Shown here in pieces: positions 1-16,159 of a DNA stretch of 64,000 nt. Both the position numbers and the translations under genes were made by a program. The stretch lies in the NCBI GenBank assembly GCA_024195265.1, contig JAJLRJ010000008.1, forward strand, positions 3,368,501 to 3,432,500, in the 5' to 3' direction. Within the stretch, counting starts at the first letter, position 1; each line of letters opens with the position of its first letter. The notes beneath the pieces were generated by a model that did no database searches, had not been told where the DNA came from, and was given only the letters and a program-made list of their open reading frames with translations. This stretch comes from Dendrophyllia cribrosa (Eukaryota; Cnidaria; Anthozoa; Scleractinia; Dendrophylliidae).

Positions 1-185
1 GATAGAACGCTAGTAGATTTAAACTAATCAGTGTTTTGATATCCCGATGAAACACTCCAATTGGATAGTAATGACCTCCAAAATCAAAGATACCCTTAGT
101 AAAAGACAGCTACATGTACAGCGTAGATTTGAAAATAACAAGTACTGTTTCTTTGGGCACTTTGCAGCAATGGCTTAAGGGTTAC

Positions 186-3100
186 CTGGCATGCATAAGG
201 TCTGTCATTAGAGTTGGCACCTCTCCTACTGTAACCTTGGTTGGTCTGTGACTGGTTGGTTTTCTGTGGTGTATTCTGAGAATGCTGTCTCGTCACATGC
301 TGTTTGAGCCCGCTGCTTTTCCTGAACGAAGAATCGCACTGTGAACATTTAAAGGGCTTTTCATCTATAACAATAAACAGAGGATATACGTGTAGTTTAA
401 TCATGATGACATTTCGTGGTCAAGCAGGGGACTGGATCAAGTTTCAAATTAAATCTACTTGATAAATTAATGTCACCACGTGAAAGACCACATTAAGATG
501 AGTAATTTTGCAAAGTTTGGTGATGTTGATGGAGACATGGTTGCCAAACTTAAAAAGGTTGAAAATCCATACAAATGTCTCTAATAGTAATTACTATTAT
601 GAGTATCCCCTAAATGCATACAAACTTCTTGCAAATTGGCAAACAGTTATTATGAATTCATTTCTTCACTGAATAGTAGCTATATGATTTGGCAGGTATT
701 GCAAAAATTAGTTTGTATGGATTTTAAACCATGTTTAAAGGCTCAAAACTTTGTTACTATCCAACTAACATCACCAAACTTGGCAAAATTACTAAATCTT
801 AATGCAGTGTTTCATGTGGTGATGTTAATTAGATTACATTTGCAACTTGACCTAGTCCCCTGTTCGACTTCAAAATGGCCTATATACCCATATACACTGT
901 ACATGATTGTATATACACTGTACCAAATTGGAGGCCACCCGCATGATGCTCGCACAACAAATCTATCAACCTCGCTTTGCAAGGAATTACATCTTTAGCA
1001 CTATTCGGGAGAATTTGATGATCTATCAATACAATGTGCCTTTGTTTCATTATATTTTATAGATTTATATTTCTATCCACGATAGAAATCTCAAGCTCAT
1101 AATTTAATTATTTGAAAATTATAATATTGATAGTTAAACATGGCGCATTCAGTTAAGAAAATACAATATTACATAAAAATCGCCTACTTTTACAAACTTC
1201 CTTTTAGAAGGAAATCAAATTATCACAGTTCTGAGGATATTCAATAAAACATGAGTTGCCATAACCTTAACCTACCACTTGTTTTGTCCTTATTTTGGGA
1301 AGATTCTGTGGGTTCAATTTTAACATTGATTTTGTCATCTGCAATAGAGAATAGATGGTTTTCATTCACGTGACCTTCAGTCCTGTGGGACTCAATGACA
1401 AAGGCCATGGCGGCCATGTTGGTGCACATAACAAAAGAAGTTCATTAAAATTCTTTTGTAGGTGTGCACCAACATGGCTGCTGTGACGTAACGTGAAAAC
1501 CACCCATAAAAGGGTTTAGTGACAATATTCTTTGATATGTATGAAAATAATCATTTGGTTTTATCGACTGAGTTGATAAGGTCAATTGACCACTGTAAAG
1601 AGATTGAATAGTTGATGTTTCAAGCGCTGGCCCTTCCTCAGATTCGCTCTGATGAAGGGCTGGCGCTCGAAATGTCACGTGACACAGCACATACATGTTG
1701 TGGTTCAATTTATCTTTGGTTTTAAAATTTTCAAACCAGTTTAAGGTGGCTCCAAGTAGTTTTTTTTGGGTCACACTTCCCTTGTTGAATGCCCTTATAC
1801 ATACAGTGGAACCCCGTTAATACGACCACCTTCGGGCCATGGAAATTTGGTCGTATTAACGGGGTGGTCGTATTAATGGGGTAGGGTCAAATTATGGTGC
1901 AACATGCTTTTAAACTACATTCTACTACATGTATTTCATTAATTGCGCTATAAATCAACCTTTTTGCAGTTAATTAACAACCTTACAACCGCAATTCAAT
2001 GCAACTGAACAATGTAACAGTAAACGAAACCGAGTAATGAGAAAAAACACTGACTTCTTTCAGTTCCTTGTTATGAAGAAAAGGGAGTTCTAGTGAAATG
2101 TCTCGAAGAGCCGTTTTCTATATTGTAGCTTACAACACTTTCACAATTATTACAATGTTCAAACGGTTTTAAAAAAGTCTGTGAGCTTCGACTGGCTTCG
2201 CCTTTGCTTAAGCCAATCACTTTGTACATTAGCAATAACTTTTGCGAGTTCATTTGCAGTTTTCATATTGCCTTTTGCCTCTAGAAAATGCAAAACATTC
2301 CAAAATAACCGATCTGTGAAAAAAGAACAGGAAATGGACTTGAAGAGAAAAGCCACAGTGGAAGGCAGCAGAAACAAGAAGGCAAAATAACTTTGAGAGC
2401 CTCGAAATGCTGCAAAGTGAAGTCTTTCAGATCTTTTGTAGTATCTGTTCATGCATCCTTTTTACGGAACACTGCAATTTGCCGGATGTCATATCAATTG
2501 AACATGCTAACCACTAACACCTTTGCCTACACTGTAAAACGCTCAATAAAATATTAATGCGTTGATTGTGTCTGTTTTCATTCAGCAGCCTCACCAGGCA
2601 TTTTGACTGGTCGCATTAACGGGGTAATTTTATAAAGAAAATAACGACTGAGGACTCCAAAAGGTGGTCGTTGGTCGGATTAACGGGGTTTTCAGATAAG
2701 AAAATAAGCGGGCTTTTGTTCGGGCCACAAAAAAGTGGTCGTAATAACGGGGTGGTCGTATTAACGGGGTGGTCGTATGGCAGGGTTCCACTGTAATCTT
2801 ACTTTAGCTCAATGAATCTGAATTTGATACCAGATGTTACATGTTGGCCTGGATGAAAGTTTTGGACGATGCTCTTTTAATGCTAATCAGCATTTTCATA
2901 GCAACGGTAAACAAATATGGCAAAAAACAGTTTTTCATAAATATCTTTCGATTTTGGGGCTACCCGTGGCAAACGAATAAATGCGCTACAATCTACACAA
3001 TCAATATTCAAACAGTTGAGTTTAGATCGAAAAACACGTCCAGGCAAGTCAACTGCTGAGTAAACAATTCTCAAGCATTACGTCATGGAGTCACGTTGAA

Positions 3101-6100
3101 ATTCCAAACATCTCGAATTTATGTCACGCTATGGTCGGCTGTTAATTATTTGATCGATCATGTTGATATTGTTAATTTATTCGAAATCCTATCACTGATT
3201 CTCCAAAATGCCTGTGTTTAAACAATCCTGATTCCTTGTAGTAGGTGGTTTCAAGAATTTTAAAGCGAAAAAAATATACAAAGTTCTAAACTTATGATTT
3301 TGCTAACGGTACAGAGCCGATCAGAGAAAAAATATAGACCTGAAATAATTGTAGCCTGCAAAGGGATGGACAATTTTATATTTGTCAGCGGGGAGGGGAG
3401 GGGGGTGGGGGGGGGGGAGGGGGGGTGGGGGGGAGGGGGGGTGGGGGGGAGGGGGGAGGGGGGGAGGGGGTGGTAGCGAGCATGTTGGGCAATTTTTCTG
3501 ATAATGATTTTTTTTTCCGTCTTGATGTCGTACAATATTTTTTTTTCGGGATTGTTCCATACCCTTTTTCCTTTAGCTTGCTGTGCATTACTTTTTTTCT
3601 TTACTTTTGCTGTGCAGGAATTTTTTTTTTGGTAATTGCCCAACTCCCCCCCCCCCCCCTCCCCGCCCTTAACAATAAAATAGTCCGTCCCTAAGGAGTG
3701 CTTGAAACGGGCTGTGGAATGAAAATGAAAATGTGGACTGGGCTGTGCATATTAATAGATTCTAGATTGTATATTGTGGAATGCTAATACATGTATAAAA
3801 CTGTAAAATAATAACCGGGTGGAAACTGAGACCAAACGAGCCAGTTTCGAAGCCCATCGGGCTCCTTGTTTCCACCTGTAATGTGAATATTTTTAAAGTA
3901 AATTTTTGAGGTAATCTATATATATCTATAAATACTTGTAATTTTGAACTCCTTATCATGGTAATTTCAATGTTAAATTTTTATTTATTACTGGACATCT
4001 TGTTAAGACCAGCATTTTTTATAATGCTAATACATGTAGATTATATTTTCCAGAATAAATAAAGAAGTTATTATTATTATTATAACTTTCAAATTAAAAT
4101 GAAAGACAAATTTGAACCACGACATATCCAAGACCTGTCATAAGCAAACCCCTCATTGCCTTTCCCTGCCTTTAGGAAGGTAAATATTTATGCGAGGTTT
4201 AACTGTATTCCCCCAGATGAAAATTAATACTTTAACAATAATAGGATACACTGTACCAACATTGGATTACACAACAAAGTTCAACTGGGTTTTCACTTAC
4301 TCAAATGATGCACAGCCTTCATGTGATTGATCAACTGCTCTTTCTCCACAAACATCACAGCACACAGACGACATTTCCGCAGACCCACTAAATTACCAAC
4401 TTGGATTAATGGTGACTCGTTGACATACTCTTCCATACTTTGAACAGTTTGCTTCCTTCTCCGTTTTCTTTTCTGGGTAACAGCTTTAGCATTGTCATTG
4501 TGTGAACTGTTTTTACTTGACTGTATGGGAATCTTCTTTCCAGATAATCTTATTTGGTCAGGATCAACCCAGTCTTCTTCATAAGCCATCTTCTTAGTCT
4601 TCAGACTTCTCAACCGAGCACTGATTCTTTCACGGGGGAGCTGGGATGCAATGTTACAAGAATCTCCTTCTTGCTGGTTGGATTTCATACTATTGCATTT
4701 CAGTTCCAACTTATTGTTGGGATCATCTGAACTTTTATCAGTAAGCGTTGTAGAATAGAGTTTATCACTGCTTGAACCATTTATTGTTAGTGCATCAATG
4801 TCACTAGTATCCTGTATTTTTCTGTGAAAAAGTAATGTACAGTATGACGTCAACAAACAGCTCACAGCCTGAGAGCAGCTTACACTGTAACAGACAATTT
4901 ACAGTATTGTAGCAATGAAATAACACACCTCTTGATTCCATGCTCCTTCTCTAGAGGGGTAAATGCCTCATCAGCCTGAAAATTGACCAAAAATGAATGC
5001 TAAAAATTCAATTGACCTGCCTGGCACAGCAATGTTCATAAAGCTACATGTTACATGTTCATGTATGAGAGTATGAGTGTGCAAGTTATTATTGTTGCTT
5101 TTTATAGATTTTAACTACAAAATAGGGTTTTTGGTAATCAAGTGATGATTACATGTATGAACAGTCATAACGGGTTAATAGGATTTACACCCAACCTTGG
5201 AAATGGGGTGTGGGCATGAGTTTTATTTTCCATGTCATTCTCGTTTTGTTCTCTTATCATAGATTGGAATCCATCCATTTCACAAAACCATGTGTTAAAT
5301 CTTATCAGTTCTTGTTAAGGAAAGATGAGAGAACTATTTTTTTTTTATAAAAACAAGAACAACTAAAATATCAAACTCATACCCAGGCCCTTTCTCCAAG
5401 GTTGAGTAAAGCATACTTACCCATTACACTCTTTATAATTTCTAATTATTTTTTTATTCTTATCTAACTTTAGTTTTTGCCACTTCAGTGATTTTATTCT
5501 TTGTATCATGAAACAAAGAACTTCATCAGTTTCTTTTGTTTTGTTTTAAACAAATGGAAACAGAAGACGCCTACCGAGTTTTTTTTGCTTGTTTTTTTTC
5601 CTTTTCAAAAACATAGCACAAAACAGCAAAAAAAAAATACAGTGCAATGTTTTGCCATTAAATTGAAGGCCACATGCAAAAATTCAGTTAATTTTGAGCA
5701 CATAAAAAAATTCAACCCTGAAAAGTCACTTAGGACATTCTTCAATTTTATTATGTCTGTCAGTTATCAGTACCCATATATATATATATACACCTGGGTA
5801 AAAAGACAATGTGGAGCAAAGTTTTTTTCCTCAGGAACAACCACCGACTTTCAGATTGCAAGTCTGATGCACTAACCACTACAATACTGCACCTACATTA
5901 TTGAAATAATTTTCAAAAGTCTCCATTATTATCAGGGCTTTCTTGTCATATTGTAGTGGAAAATAGTCAAAAATCCAAAAACCACACCACACCAGGTACA
6001 TTTAAAAAAACATACATACATACATACATACATACATACATACATACATACATACATACATACATACATACATACATACATACATACATACATACATACA

Positions 6101-7798
6101 TACATACATACATACATACATACATACATACATACATACATACATACATACATACATACATACATACATACATACATACATACATACATACATACATACA
6201 TACACGTACAGTACCAGACAGAAGTAATCTAACAGAGAACTTGGAGTAGAATGAATTTGCCAGCAAACTTGCAAAAAACTTGAGATCGACAAAATGAATC
6301 TAGAATTCATTTTGTTGATCTTCAGTTTTTGACAGGTTTGCGGTTTGCATGCAAATGCATTCTACTCCAAATTCTCTGTTAGGTTACTTCTGTCCATTAC
6401 TGTAACTGTGGATGGGCCTTAACCAGTATAATAACAAACATATGCAGAAGGAAAAAAATGGTTAGAAGATATTCTGTTCACTGTATTGCTCATGAAATAC
6501 TCACAATGTTAGTTTCCAGTTCTTCAGGATTTTTTATGTCACAATGTTCAGATAGCTTCTGAATAATATTTTGAAGTTTTTGCCTGAAATTCAATAAAAG
6601 GTACTTGACTTTAAAATAAATGTGTATTGGCTGGTTAATACTAGCTGAAGTAAAAGAGATTTGATTAGACCATAACATCCCATATTCTGGATTATGCAAC
6701 CCAAAGACTGATACAGCATGTTCTGTAGCCAAAATGTATTTTGTCTTTTTTGCCCCGGCTACAAGTTTTAAAATTGTTATACAACATTTGTTGGTTCAAC
6801 AATGTTAGAATGTGTAGCCGGCATGTAACATGATGTTTGACTAACATTTTTTGTTGGAAAAATGTTTTGATTTTGATCAACCAAAAAAATGTTAGTCAAA
6901 CATCATCTAACATGACGGCTACATGCTCTGACATTGTTGAACCAACAAATGTTATATAATTAGTAAATAATACCCCAAGGATAATTTTTTGAGCAAGAAA
7001 CCAAACCAAAACACGACATGCATGAATAACAGGAATTGACATTTTCAGATATCTGAAGCAACTAATTCTGGAGCACAAAAAAGCAAAGAAAAAATATTCC
7101 AGCTTGCTTGGAATCTTCTGTTTCAAATGTTTCAAATCTCTGACAGCATGTTCTAAAGTGCTAAAAAAAAGTGTCCTCAGGCCAGAATTGTTTTCATCTG
7201 CTTTCTTTTCAACAGCTTCGGTTGCTTCACAAGTGCAGAGATCACTTGAATTAATATTATTCTTTCATTTATAAATTAACTTAAATACTGTAATAATGTC
7301 GTGTGTGAATATTAAACTACTAAAACTTGTAGCTTATTTATGATTTGAAAAAACAAAATTACTTCAACCCAGCCGCCTTTTATAGGCCCCCTTTCCAAGC
7401 TTTCTTACTGCTTAAAAATGCCTTGAAAACAAGACTTGCTTTTTAGGCATTTTAAGGGTTCATGTTAAGCAGCTTTCAACATGTTTTTGGTGCGAAAATC
7501 AGCATTGTATTTACACCACATGTTAAATTGTTACTCTTTGATAAGAACCCAAGCTGACGCTTTATTTCGATTTACAATCCGAGCAAAAACTAAATATTTG
7601 ACCGAAAGAAAAATTCTACAACATTAAAAACACAAGCTTGATTCTCGTGACCACATAGAGTTTTATAAAAATAACTCCACTCGGAAAAGGTACTCACATG
7701 GAAAGGCGCACAAATAAAATGAATTCGACTCCTAAACAATTATTAGCGACAAACACGTACCCTCGGTGATCAGTGGAGCTCTGAACAGTATCCTCCAT
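186..7798 (-). CDS. C2H2 zinc-finger protein, 5' part (3' end beyond the window)
   Basis: Multi-exon gene on the minus strand. Coding exons, in transcript order: 7798-7761 (ATG at 7798-7796, donor GTACGT), about 7244-7077 (start AG/T; end uncertain, GTGCTC donor), 6583-6505 (donor GTGAGT), 4975-4929, 4821-4301 (donor GTAAGT) and 364-186 (donor GTAACC). Phases are compatible across all junctions. The 521-nt exon encodes an acidic/basic linker with a KRKRRRK nuclear-localisation-like patch, then a zinc finger C-x2-C-x12-H-x4-H (CRLC to AVH). Joining to the next exon gives a finger linker ending NEKPFKC, then a second C-x2-C-x12-H-x4-H finger, and RPYAC opens a third at the exon end, so more fingers lie left of the window. 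Probably a nuclear DNA-binding protein; the orthologue is not recognised. The first exons encode an unrecognised, partly helical-looking N-terminus. The second exon's 3' end is the weakest point: a later in-phase GT also exists. Confidence 0.82.
1354..1505. mobile_element. MITE, ATGTTGGTG hairpin family (diverged copy)
   Basis: Inverted repeat whose ends read ATGGTTTTCA and GAAAACCACCC. The inner arms carry the GGCGGCCATGTTGGTG motif and its complement. It lies in the large intron of the zinc-finger gene. The same family recurs at 28981, 36204, 45268, 59925 and 60941. Confidence 0.75.
1560..1672. repeat. Partial hairpin element, TTATCGACTGAGT family
   Basis: TTATCGACTGAGTTGATAAGG is followed by a hairpin whose arms contain GCGCTGGCCCTTC and GAAGGGCTGGCGC. 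It is a one-sided, diverged copy of the complete element at 8689-8861. Confidence 0.6.
1804..2793 (-). mobile_element. pogo/Tigger-like DNA transposon remnant
   Basis: Ends are CAGTGGAACCCCG and its inverse GGGTTCCACTG, flanked by TA on both sides (1802-1803, 2794-2795). Subterminal repeats of GGTCGTATTAACGGGG follow. On the minus strand an open frame at 2452-2159 ends ...QSKLTDFFKTV, matching the PCNA-interacting (PIP) box pattern QxxLxxFF. A C-terminal PCNA-binding site is known in Drosophila pogo transposase. The DDE catalytic part is missing, so this is a deleted, non-autonomous copy. It lies in the last visible intron of the zinc-finger gene, in the gene's orientation. Confidence 0.7.
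3390..3473 (+). repeat. G-rich low-complexity tract
   Basis: About 84 bases of runs of G broken by single A or T, with no C after 3391. Many runs are of four or more Gs, so G-quadruplex formation on the plus strand is plausible. A C run follows at about 3645-3663. It lies in a zinc-finger gene intron; on the transcribed (minus) strand it would be C-rich RNA. Confidence 0.85.
5762..5897 (-). mobile_element. tRNA-derived SINE
   Basis: Read on the minus strand, this has a pol III A-box-like TAGTGGTTAGTG, an anticodon-arm-like AGACTTGCAATCT and a degenerate B box near GGTGGTTGTTCC, in the spacing of a tRNA. A non-tRNA body follows (CACATTGTC...CCCAGGTGTATA...GGGTAC). The acceptor stem is not closed, so a SINE head is favoured over a functional tRNA gene. 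It lies in an intron of the zinc-finger gene, in the same orientation. Confidence 0.6.
6010..6204. repeat. (ACAT)n microsatellite
   Basis: About 48 nearly perfect tandem copies of the tetramer CATA/TATG. It abuts the TA-flanked MITE beginning at 6209. Confidence 0.98.
6209..6402. mobile_element. TA-flanked MITE (Tc1/mariner-like ends)
   Basis: Terminal inverted repeats of about 40 bp: CAGTACCAGACAGAAGTAA... and ...TTACTTCTGTCCATTACTG, flanked by TA at 6207-6208 and 6403-6404. CAGT ends plus TA duplication fit the Tc1/mariner/pogo group. No coding capacity. Confidence 0.75.
6778..6958. mobile_element. MITE with long inverted arms
   Basis: Outer arms (ACATTTGTTGGTTCAACAATGT and inverse) and inner arms (TGTTTGACTAACATTTTTT and inverse) form an almost complete hairpin of about 180 bp. 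It lies in an intron of the zinc-finger gene. Confidence 0.8.
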
Positions 7799-8603
7799 CG
7801 TCTTGCACACAAAATACGTTTGGAACTAAGAAAAATTCACTGTAATAATATGAAGACATAAAAGCGCATTTCATCACAAAGTCTTTCACGGAGGTGAGAG
7901 ATACGATCCCAGGGTTCATATCGAGCTGCAAAGGCCCTTTTCGAGCCCCAGTCTCTCTGCGTGCTCGCGAGTATTCTCGCGCGCTCGATGGCTTCCAGCG
8001 CAGCCCACAACCCATAACGCGACGATTGTGGGAATACCTGTGAAAACGGGTCTCATTCTGCTATGTACGCGTCGGGTGCGCGTAACCGGCTTGCGGGCGA
8101 GTCTCTGAAATTGCGCCATGTACCAGCGGCTGGCGAATAATATAAAAGGGGCGGGACTCCTCGAATTTTTTTTGATGGCAGTGCGCGATATGCCGCGGCC
8201 CGCCTTTTGAAACCATCACCAACTCCTAAGATATCCATTTCCAGGCAACAGCTGAAGAGACAAAGACCATACCCACTGGAGCGGCACGTACTTATTTAGC
8301 TAGTGTATGCTGAAAAGATGCGAACGCAAAATATATATTTATGGATAATGTCGGCTATGTCAGACAGCTATTTCCGCTCAGTGTCCAGGTGAGTTGATCT
8401 TCAGTCAGGATCGCGCTAGTAATGTAATGTGCTACGTATAAAATCAACTAAACTGCAAATACCGTGGACGATCTATTGCGTCACATTGGATCAAATTCAA
8501 ACAGTGATAAGAAACAGACCACTGCAAGGACCGATCAAACAATGTGAAAAGACATTCATCTCGAAATGGCACTACGGGGCAGACCTGATCATGACATGAT
8601 CAC
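7799..8603. other. Upstream region of the zinc-finger gene
   Basis: No coding sequence recognised. 7920-8250 is GC- and CpG-rich compared with its surroundings, with a GGGGCGGGAC box near 8149, as expected of a CpG-type promoter for the minus-strand gene starting at 7798. Confidence 0.45.
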
Positions 8604-9077
8604 AACCTCGTTCCCAGGGTCTCTCTTCTTTCAACCCCATGGAGCGAGAGAGAGATAGACTTGCCACAAGTCGACCTTCGCTTTTTTACACGAGAATTTA
8701 GTGTTATCGACTGAGTCGATAAGGTACGTTTCGAGCGCTAGCCCTTCGTCGGAGCGATTCGCTCCGACGAAGGGCTAGCGCTCGAAACGTCAGCTATTTG
8801 AATCTTTTTACGGTGGTCAATTTACCTTATCGACTCAGTCGATAACACTAAATTCTCGTGTTTCATCCCCCCACCGACGCAGCACCACAGAAACTAACCC
8901 CATTCCTTCGCTTTTTTAGTCGAGTTTTATTCGATAAATTTGCAACGAAGAACCTAACTTAGAGAAAATGAGTATTGGAAGAGACTTGTGGCAAGTCTAG
9001 AGAGGGAGAGAGAGATGACCATCTCTCTCTCGCTCCAGGGTCGGGAAGAAGAGAGACCCTGCCTGGGAACGAGGTTG
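8604..9077. mobile_element. MULE-like element with CAACCTCGTTCCCAGG ends
   Basis: Terminal inverted repeats start CAACCTCGTTCCCAGGGTCT and extend inward to a second arm (GACTTGCCACAAGTC/GACTTGTGGCAAGTC). It is flanked by a perfect 9-bp direct repeat ACATGATCA (8595-8603 and 9078-9086). Nine-base duplications are characteristic of Mutator-like elements. No transposase frame. The copy at 48137-49152 has the same ends and its own 9-bp repeat. Confidence 0.85.
8689..8861. mobile_element. Perfect hairpin MITE nested in the MULE-like element
   Basis: Outer arms (CGAGAATTTAGTGTTATCGA and inverse) enclose an inner perfect hairpin at 8727-8791 (GTTTCGAGCGCTAGCCCTTC and inverse). Because it interrupts the element at 8604-9077, it inserted later. 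Confidence 0.8.
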
Positions 9078-9240
9078 ACATGATCAGCGCTCAAAACTAG
9101 AAAGCAGACACAGACAGCTGTTTCGGGCTACGTGAAAAAGTGTTAAGTTTAACGCTGTAAAAAGTGTTAAAAATGATTCGGGCTATTTGGCCCTCGTCAG
9201 TGTAGCCTGCGCGGAGACGTCGGCCTATTTCCTTTGCTTA

Positions 9241-9501
9241 AAAATGACGGGGGTGCTCGTCGTACCTTTTAGAGGTCAAAATTTGTAGTTTGGTACCGCT
9301 TAGGGAACTAAAATCTAAAATGACCATGGTTAGAATTATCGCGGTACCTTTTAGGGTATGAGCCGAAAAAATAAGACAGAATATGTCATGTGTTGTTTTA
9401 GAATTGGTAATGAAAATTCTTTTGAGCCACGCCCATCAAACGAGATTCTGATACTTCTTAGGGTGTTTTTCGAAAATTCCGACGAGCACCCCCGTCATTT
9501 T
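9241..9501. mobile_element. Inverted-repeat element, AAAATGACGGGGGTGCTCGT ends
   Basis: 22-bp perfect terminal inverted repeats at 9241-9262 and 9480-9501. The interior has no coding sequence. Confidence 0.7.
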
Positions 9502-11005
9502 CAACGAGGATGGTTTAGGTCTTCACTCGCTTGCGTGACTTACTCCCCGGGGGGTTACTCACCTTCGACTATCTAAAAACAATTACCTAAAGAAAACGAG
9601 TGAGTGTTTGCAGTTTAGAAAGGAGCGAAAAAATAACTCCGTTTGTGCAAACCGACAAACGAGTGATTTTTTCCAGATGAAAACAGCGGTTCTCTGCTGT
9701 AAACGATTTCAGTTATCCATCGAGCAGACACCCACAGGGGGTAGGTGGTAGGGAGGGAACGCGGCTGATCACCTTCCGACAACAACTGCGAGATTATCGT
9801 AACCTTGCCCTCTTAGAACTCAATAGCAATCAACATATAATTTCTTATTGTGACATCAATAGGTTGCCAATTAAGTAGACACGTAATGAGAATTTCAAAA
9901 GTCTAACCAGTTTATACGTGTATAATTCTGGGAAGTCTGGGCGGACTTGCACAAAAATGTAGGCAGGAGCCACAATCGGGGATTATGGCTCCCGGATGTC
10001 GGTTTTTCAGATGTTTTATGACGTCAGCAAAGCAAAAGAAAATTAAATTTTTCCGCGTTTCCTTTTGTTATTATTATTTTTTTAATATTCGAAATTTTGA
10101 GATACTGACGCTACCCAGAGGAGGGACGACTGCCGTCCCACAATACCACGCAATCGCATTTCTGTCACGCTCAAGATGGAGCGGAATTTTCTAGAAATAC
10201 AGTAAAGTGAGGTGCCCGTTTTTTACTGTTCCGTTAGACGAAGTGGAGGTAAGATACCAGTTTCGTACTACCTTTCACATATTCATTTTAAGAGACATCT
10301 AGTTAAAAATTGTGCATGATAGCAAAGTTTTAAAAAAAATTTACTAAAGGGGAACTCGAAATATTGAAGAATTAATGTACAAAGGGATCATGCTCAATAT
10401 TTTCCATTCTTTAGATGCTCTATTACTATGGCGATGGCCTTTTCCAATAAAGTGATAACTGACAAATAAGCATAAAAATGTTGGCGGCTTTACTGGTACA
10501 TCTCGTGAACCAAAATTTCAAGACAAGAAAATTAGGCATTATTTTGTAATTCATGATAGTTAGTATACGTGGAACCTGCGTAACAGGCGTCAGGGAGAGG
10601 GAAACTGAGGAGAGAGGAAAAGATACCCTTATAGGAAATTCCCGCGTGAAGTCAGCCGTGCTTAAAAGTGCGCGCCAGTTTCTGATTGGTTGATGTATTG
10701 ACAGTTGACATAATTCGATTACCAGAAAATCGGTGGGCGTACTGCAAATAGCCCGGTTCTTATAGCAGACGTTCCTTCCCTTCTCGCCCTCTCCTATTTC
10801 GCGCCACCTCTCCATTTACGCCTGCCAGGCCGGCTAATATAGGTGCTTTTTTTAACGAGCAATAGAAAAATACATTAGCGATAGTAATTGGTATTTAGAG
10901 CTGTTTCAAATCACTAAAGAAGGGCTGTAAATCAATTTAATCGGATTGGTGAAAGCCCATGCAGTAGCTTTCAAGAATGACTGAATACATATACGACTTT
11001 TCATC
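9502..11005. other. Intergenic, no gene seen
   Basis: About 1.5 kb without a supported gene. It has a repeat-like CCCCGGGGGGTTACTC stretch near 9547, and otherwise mixed AT-rich sequence with short open frames only. Confidence 0.6.
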
Positions 11006-11082
11006 TTTATTCCACTTACATCCGAGATTACAGATCCATATACTGAATTGACTGACTGAGTTTAATCTATATTTTCATTTTT

Positions 11083-14657
<3,575 letters not shown>

Positions 14658-14699
14658 TGTACAATCGTGTTACTTTCTATTCTGGCGAAAATGAGTAGA

Positions 14700-15769
14700 A
14701 TAAGAGATTCTGAGCTTCGAAATAGCAGCGACGGCTTTCGAAGAAGGGTGTGGAATGAATAATTTTTGCCGGGCGAGACTATTATATTTATTATGTTTCT
14801 TGACAACGCAGGTGTTGCGAGTTAATGGTACGAGTTCATGATGGAAAGAATTAGCATAATTTCAAATAGATGGAAAGGAAAATCACTTTGAGACAAATGT
14901 TTGCATAGATTAAATTTGATTAAAAGAAATTCATTGGCTTAGGAAGACAAATAATACTGTAAATAATGCAGATTGAGGCGTCCAAGACACGGTATGTGGT
15001 AGATTTAAGTACAATATGTCCTTTTGATTCATGAAAATTTCATTCACGGTCCAACCATTTTGAATAGAATGCAGTTTTATTATGGTTACCCGTAATAAAA
15101 CTTCATAAATCGAAAACACCGGCAGAAAACGAAATCAAATTCAAATGAACCTCAGTAAGAGATTTTCAATTTTTACTTCGGTGTCACAATTATTCCCTTG
15201 CATGAATATGCTAATAGACGGAAAAAACGAGATTTTTGATATTTACAAGTACCGGAAAAAATGAAACTCCAAGCTCGCGAATTTCTGATATTCAATAGAA
15301 ACCAAAAACATACGTTATCTTTAGACCTCCTGCTAAGGGCGTTAATCGTGAAGTATCAGTTGTTATTTTGTGTTTCTTTTTCCCACAAATATGTACCCTT
15401 CAATAGATCAACGATAAACTTTTGATCGCAGACACTGTTGATCGACTTAAAAACAGCGCCGTCGATCATCGTGATCATCAAGTAAACAAAACAGTGCGTG
15501 GAAACCATAACAGCAGTCTGCTGTCTGTTTCGCGAGAGCCAACCCTTTAATTAAATCAGTTACAATAAAAAATATTTATGTCAACAGGGTAGCAACTATT
15601 ACGATAAATCAGACGAGGAATAAATGAATTGTCTCTTGTAAATCCTCAGAATATAATGAAAGACTAAGCCTACATCAATTGCACTCAGATTGATGGCTGC
15701 CCCGACTCCACCGCTTCCCCGAAGACGAGCTTTATTGTTTGTGCTTTTGACAGCTCCCCCAACTGCCCT
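14700..15769. other. Intergenic between TUBA-2 and TUBA-1
   Basis: AT-rich, no supported gene. It should hold the TUBA-1 promoter (minus strand). A weak TATA-like stretch lies near 14783-14795, and no stronger core promoter could be picked. Confidence 0.4.
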
Positions 15770-16000
15770 AGCTGCTTCAGCTCGTACCCAGTCGCTATTT
15801 ATTTGTTTTGGAGGCAAGTGAAGATTGGGTAAGAGAGCAAATTGAGGCGCGCGGGCTGCACGCGGACTGTGCGCGAGCTGTGCGCGGACTGCGCGCGGGG
15901 TGTCCTTCCCATAACACCCGTGCGACTCAATTCACTCTCTTATCCAATCTTCACTCGCCCAAAAACAAATGAATAACAACTGGGTACGAGCTGCAGCTGC
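15770..16000. mobile_element. Inverted-repeat element with GC-rich centre
   Basis: Arms contain AGCTCGTACCCAG...AAGTGAAGATTGGGTAAGAGAG and their inverse. The loop (about 15846-15900) is a CGCGGACTGTGCGCGAGCTG-type short repeat. Confidence 0.7.
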
Positions 16001-16159
16001 TTTGATTCTAGGTCAACCGACTATAAAAGCGCATGAAAATAGGCAGCACAATCCTTTTTAATAGGCACTGGACAAACGGTCAAATTGGAACACAAGTCAA
16101 CCAAACTAGTTAAAAAAAATAGCACAAAAATGTTTTTTGCTGCGAAGCACTCACGCTGA

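Noticed and set aside
3260..3643. Proline-rich open frames
   Set aside because: Low-complexity translation of the G-rich tract.
5830..5897. Functional tRNA gene
   Set aside because: It has A-box and anticodon-arm features, but the acceptor stem does not pair, the B box is degenerate and a SINE-type body follows.
5932..6310. Open frames of ~100 codons reading MYVC or YIHT repeats
   Set aside because: They are translations of the (ACAT)n microsatellite.
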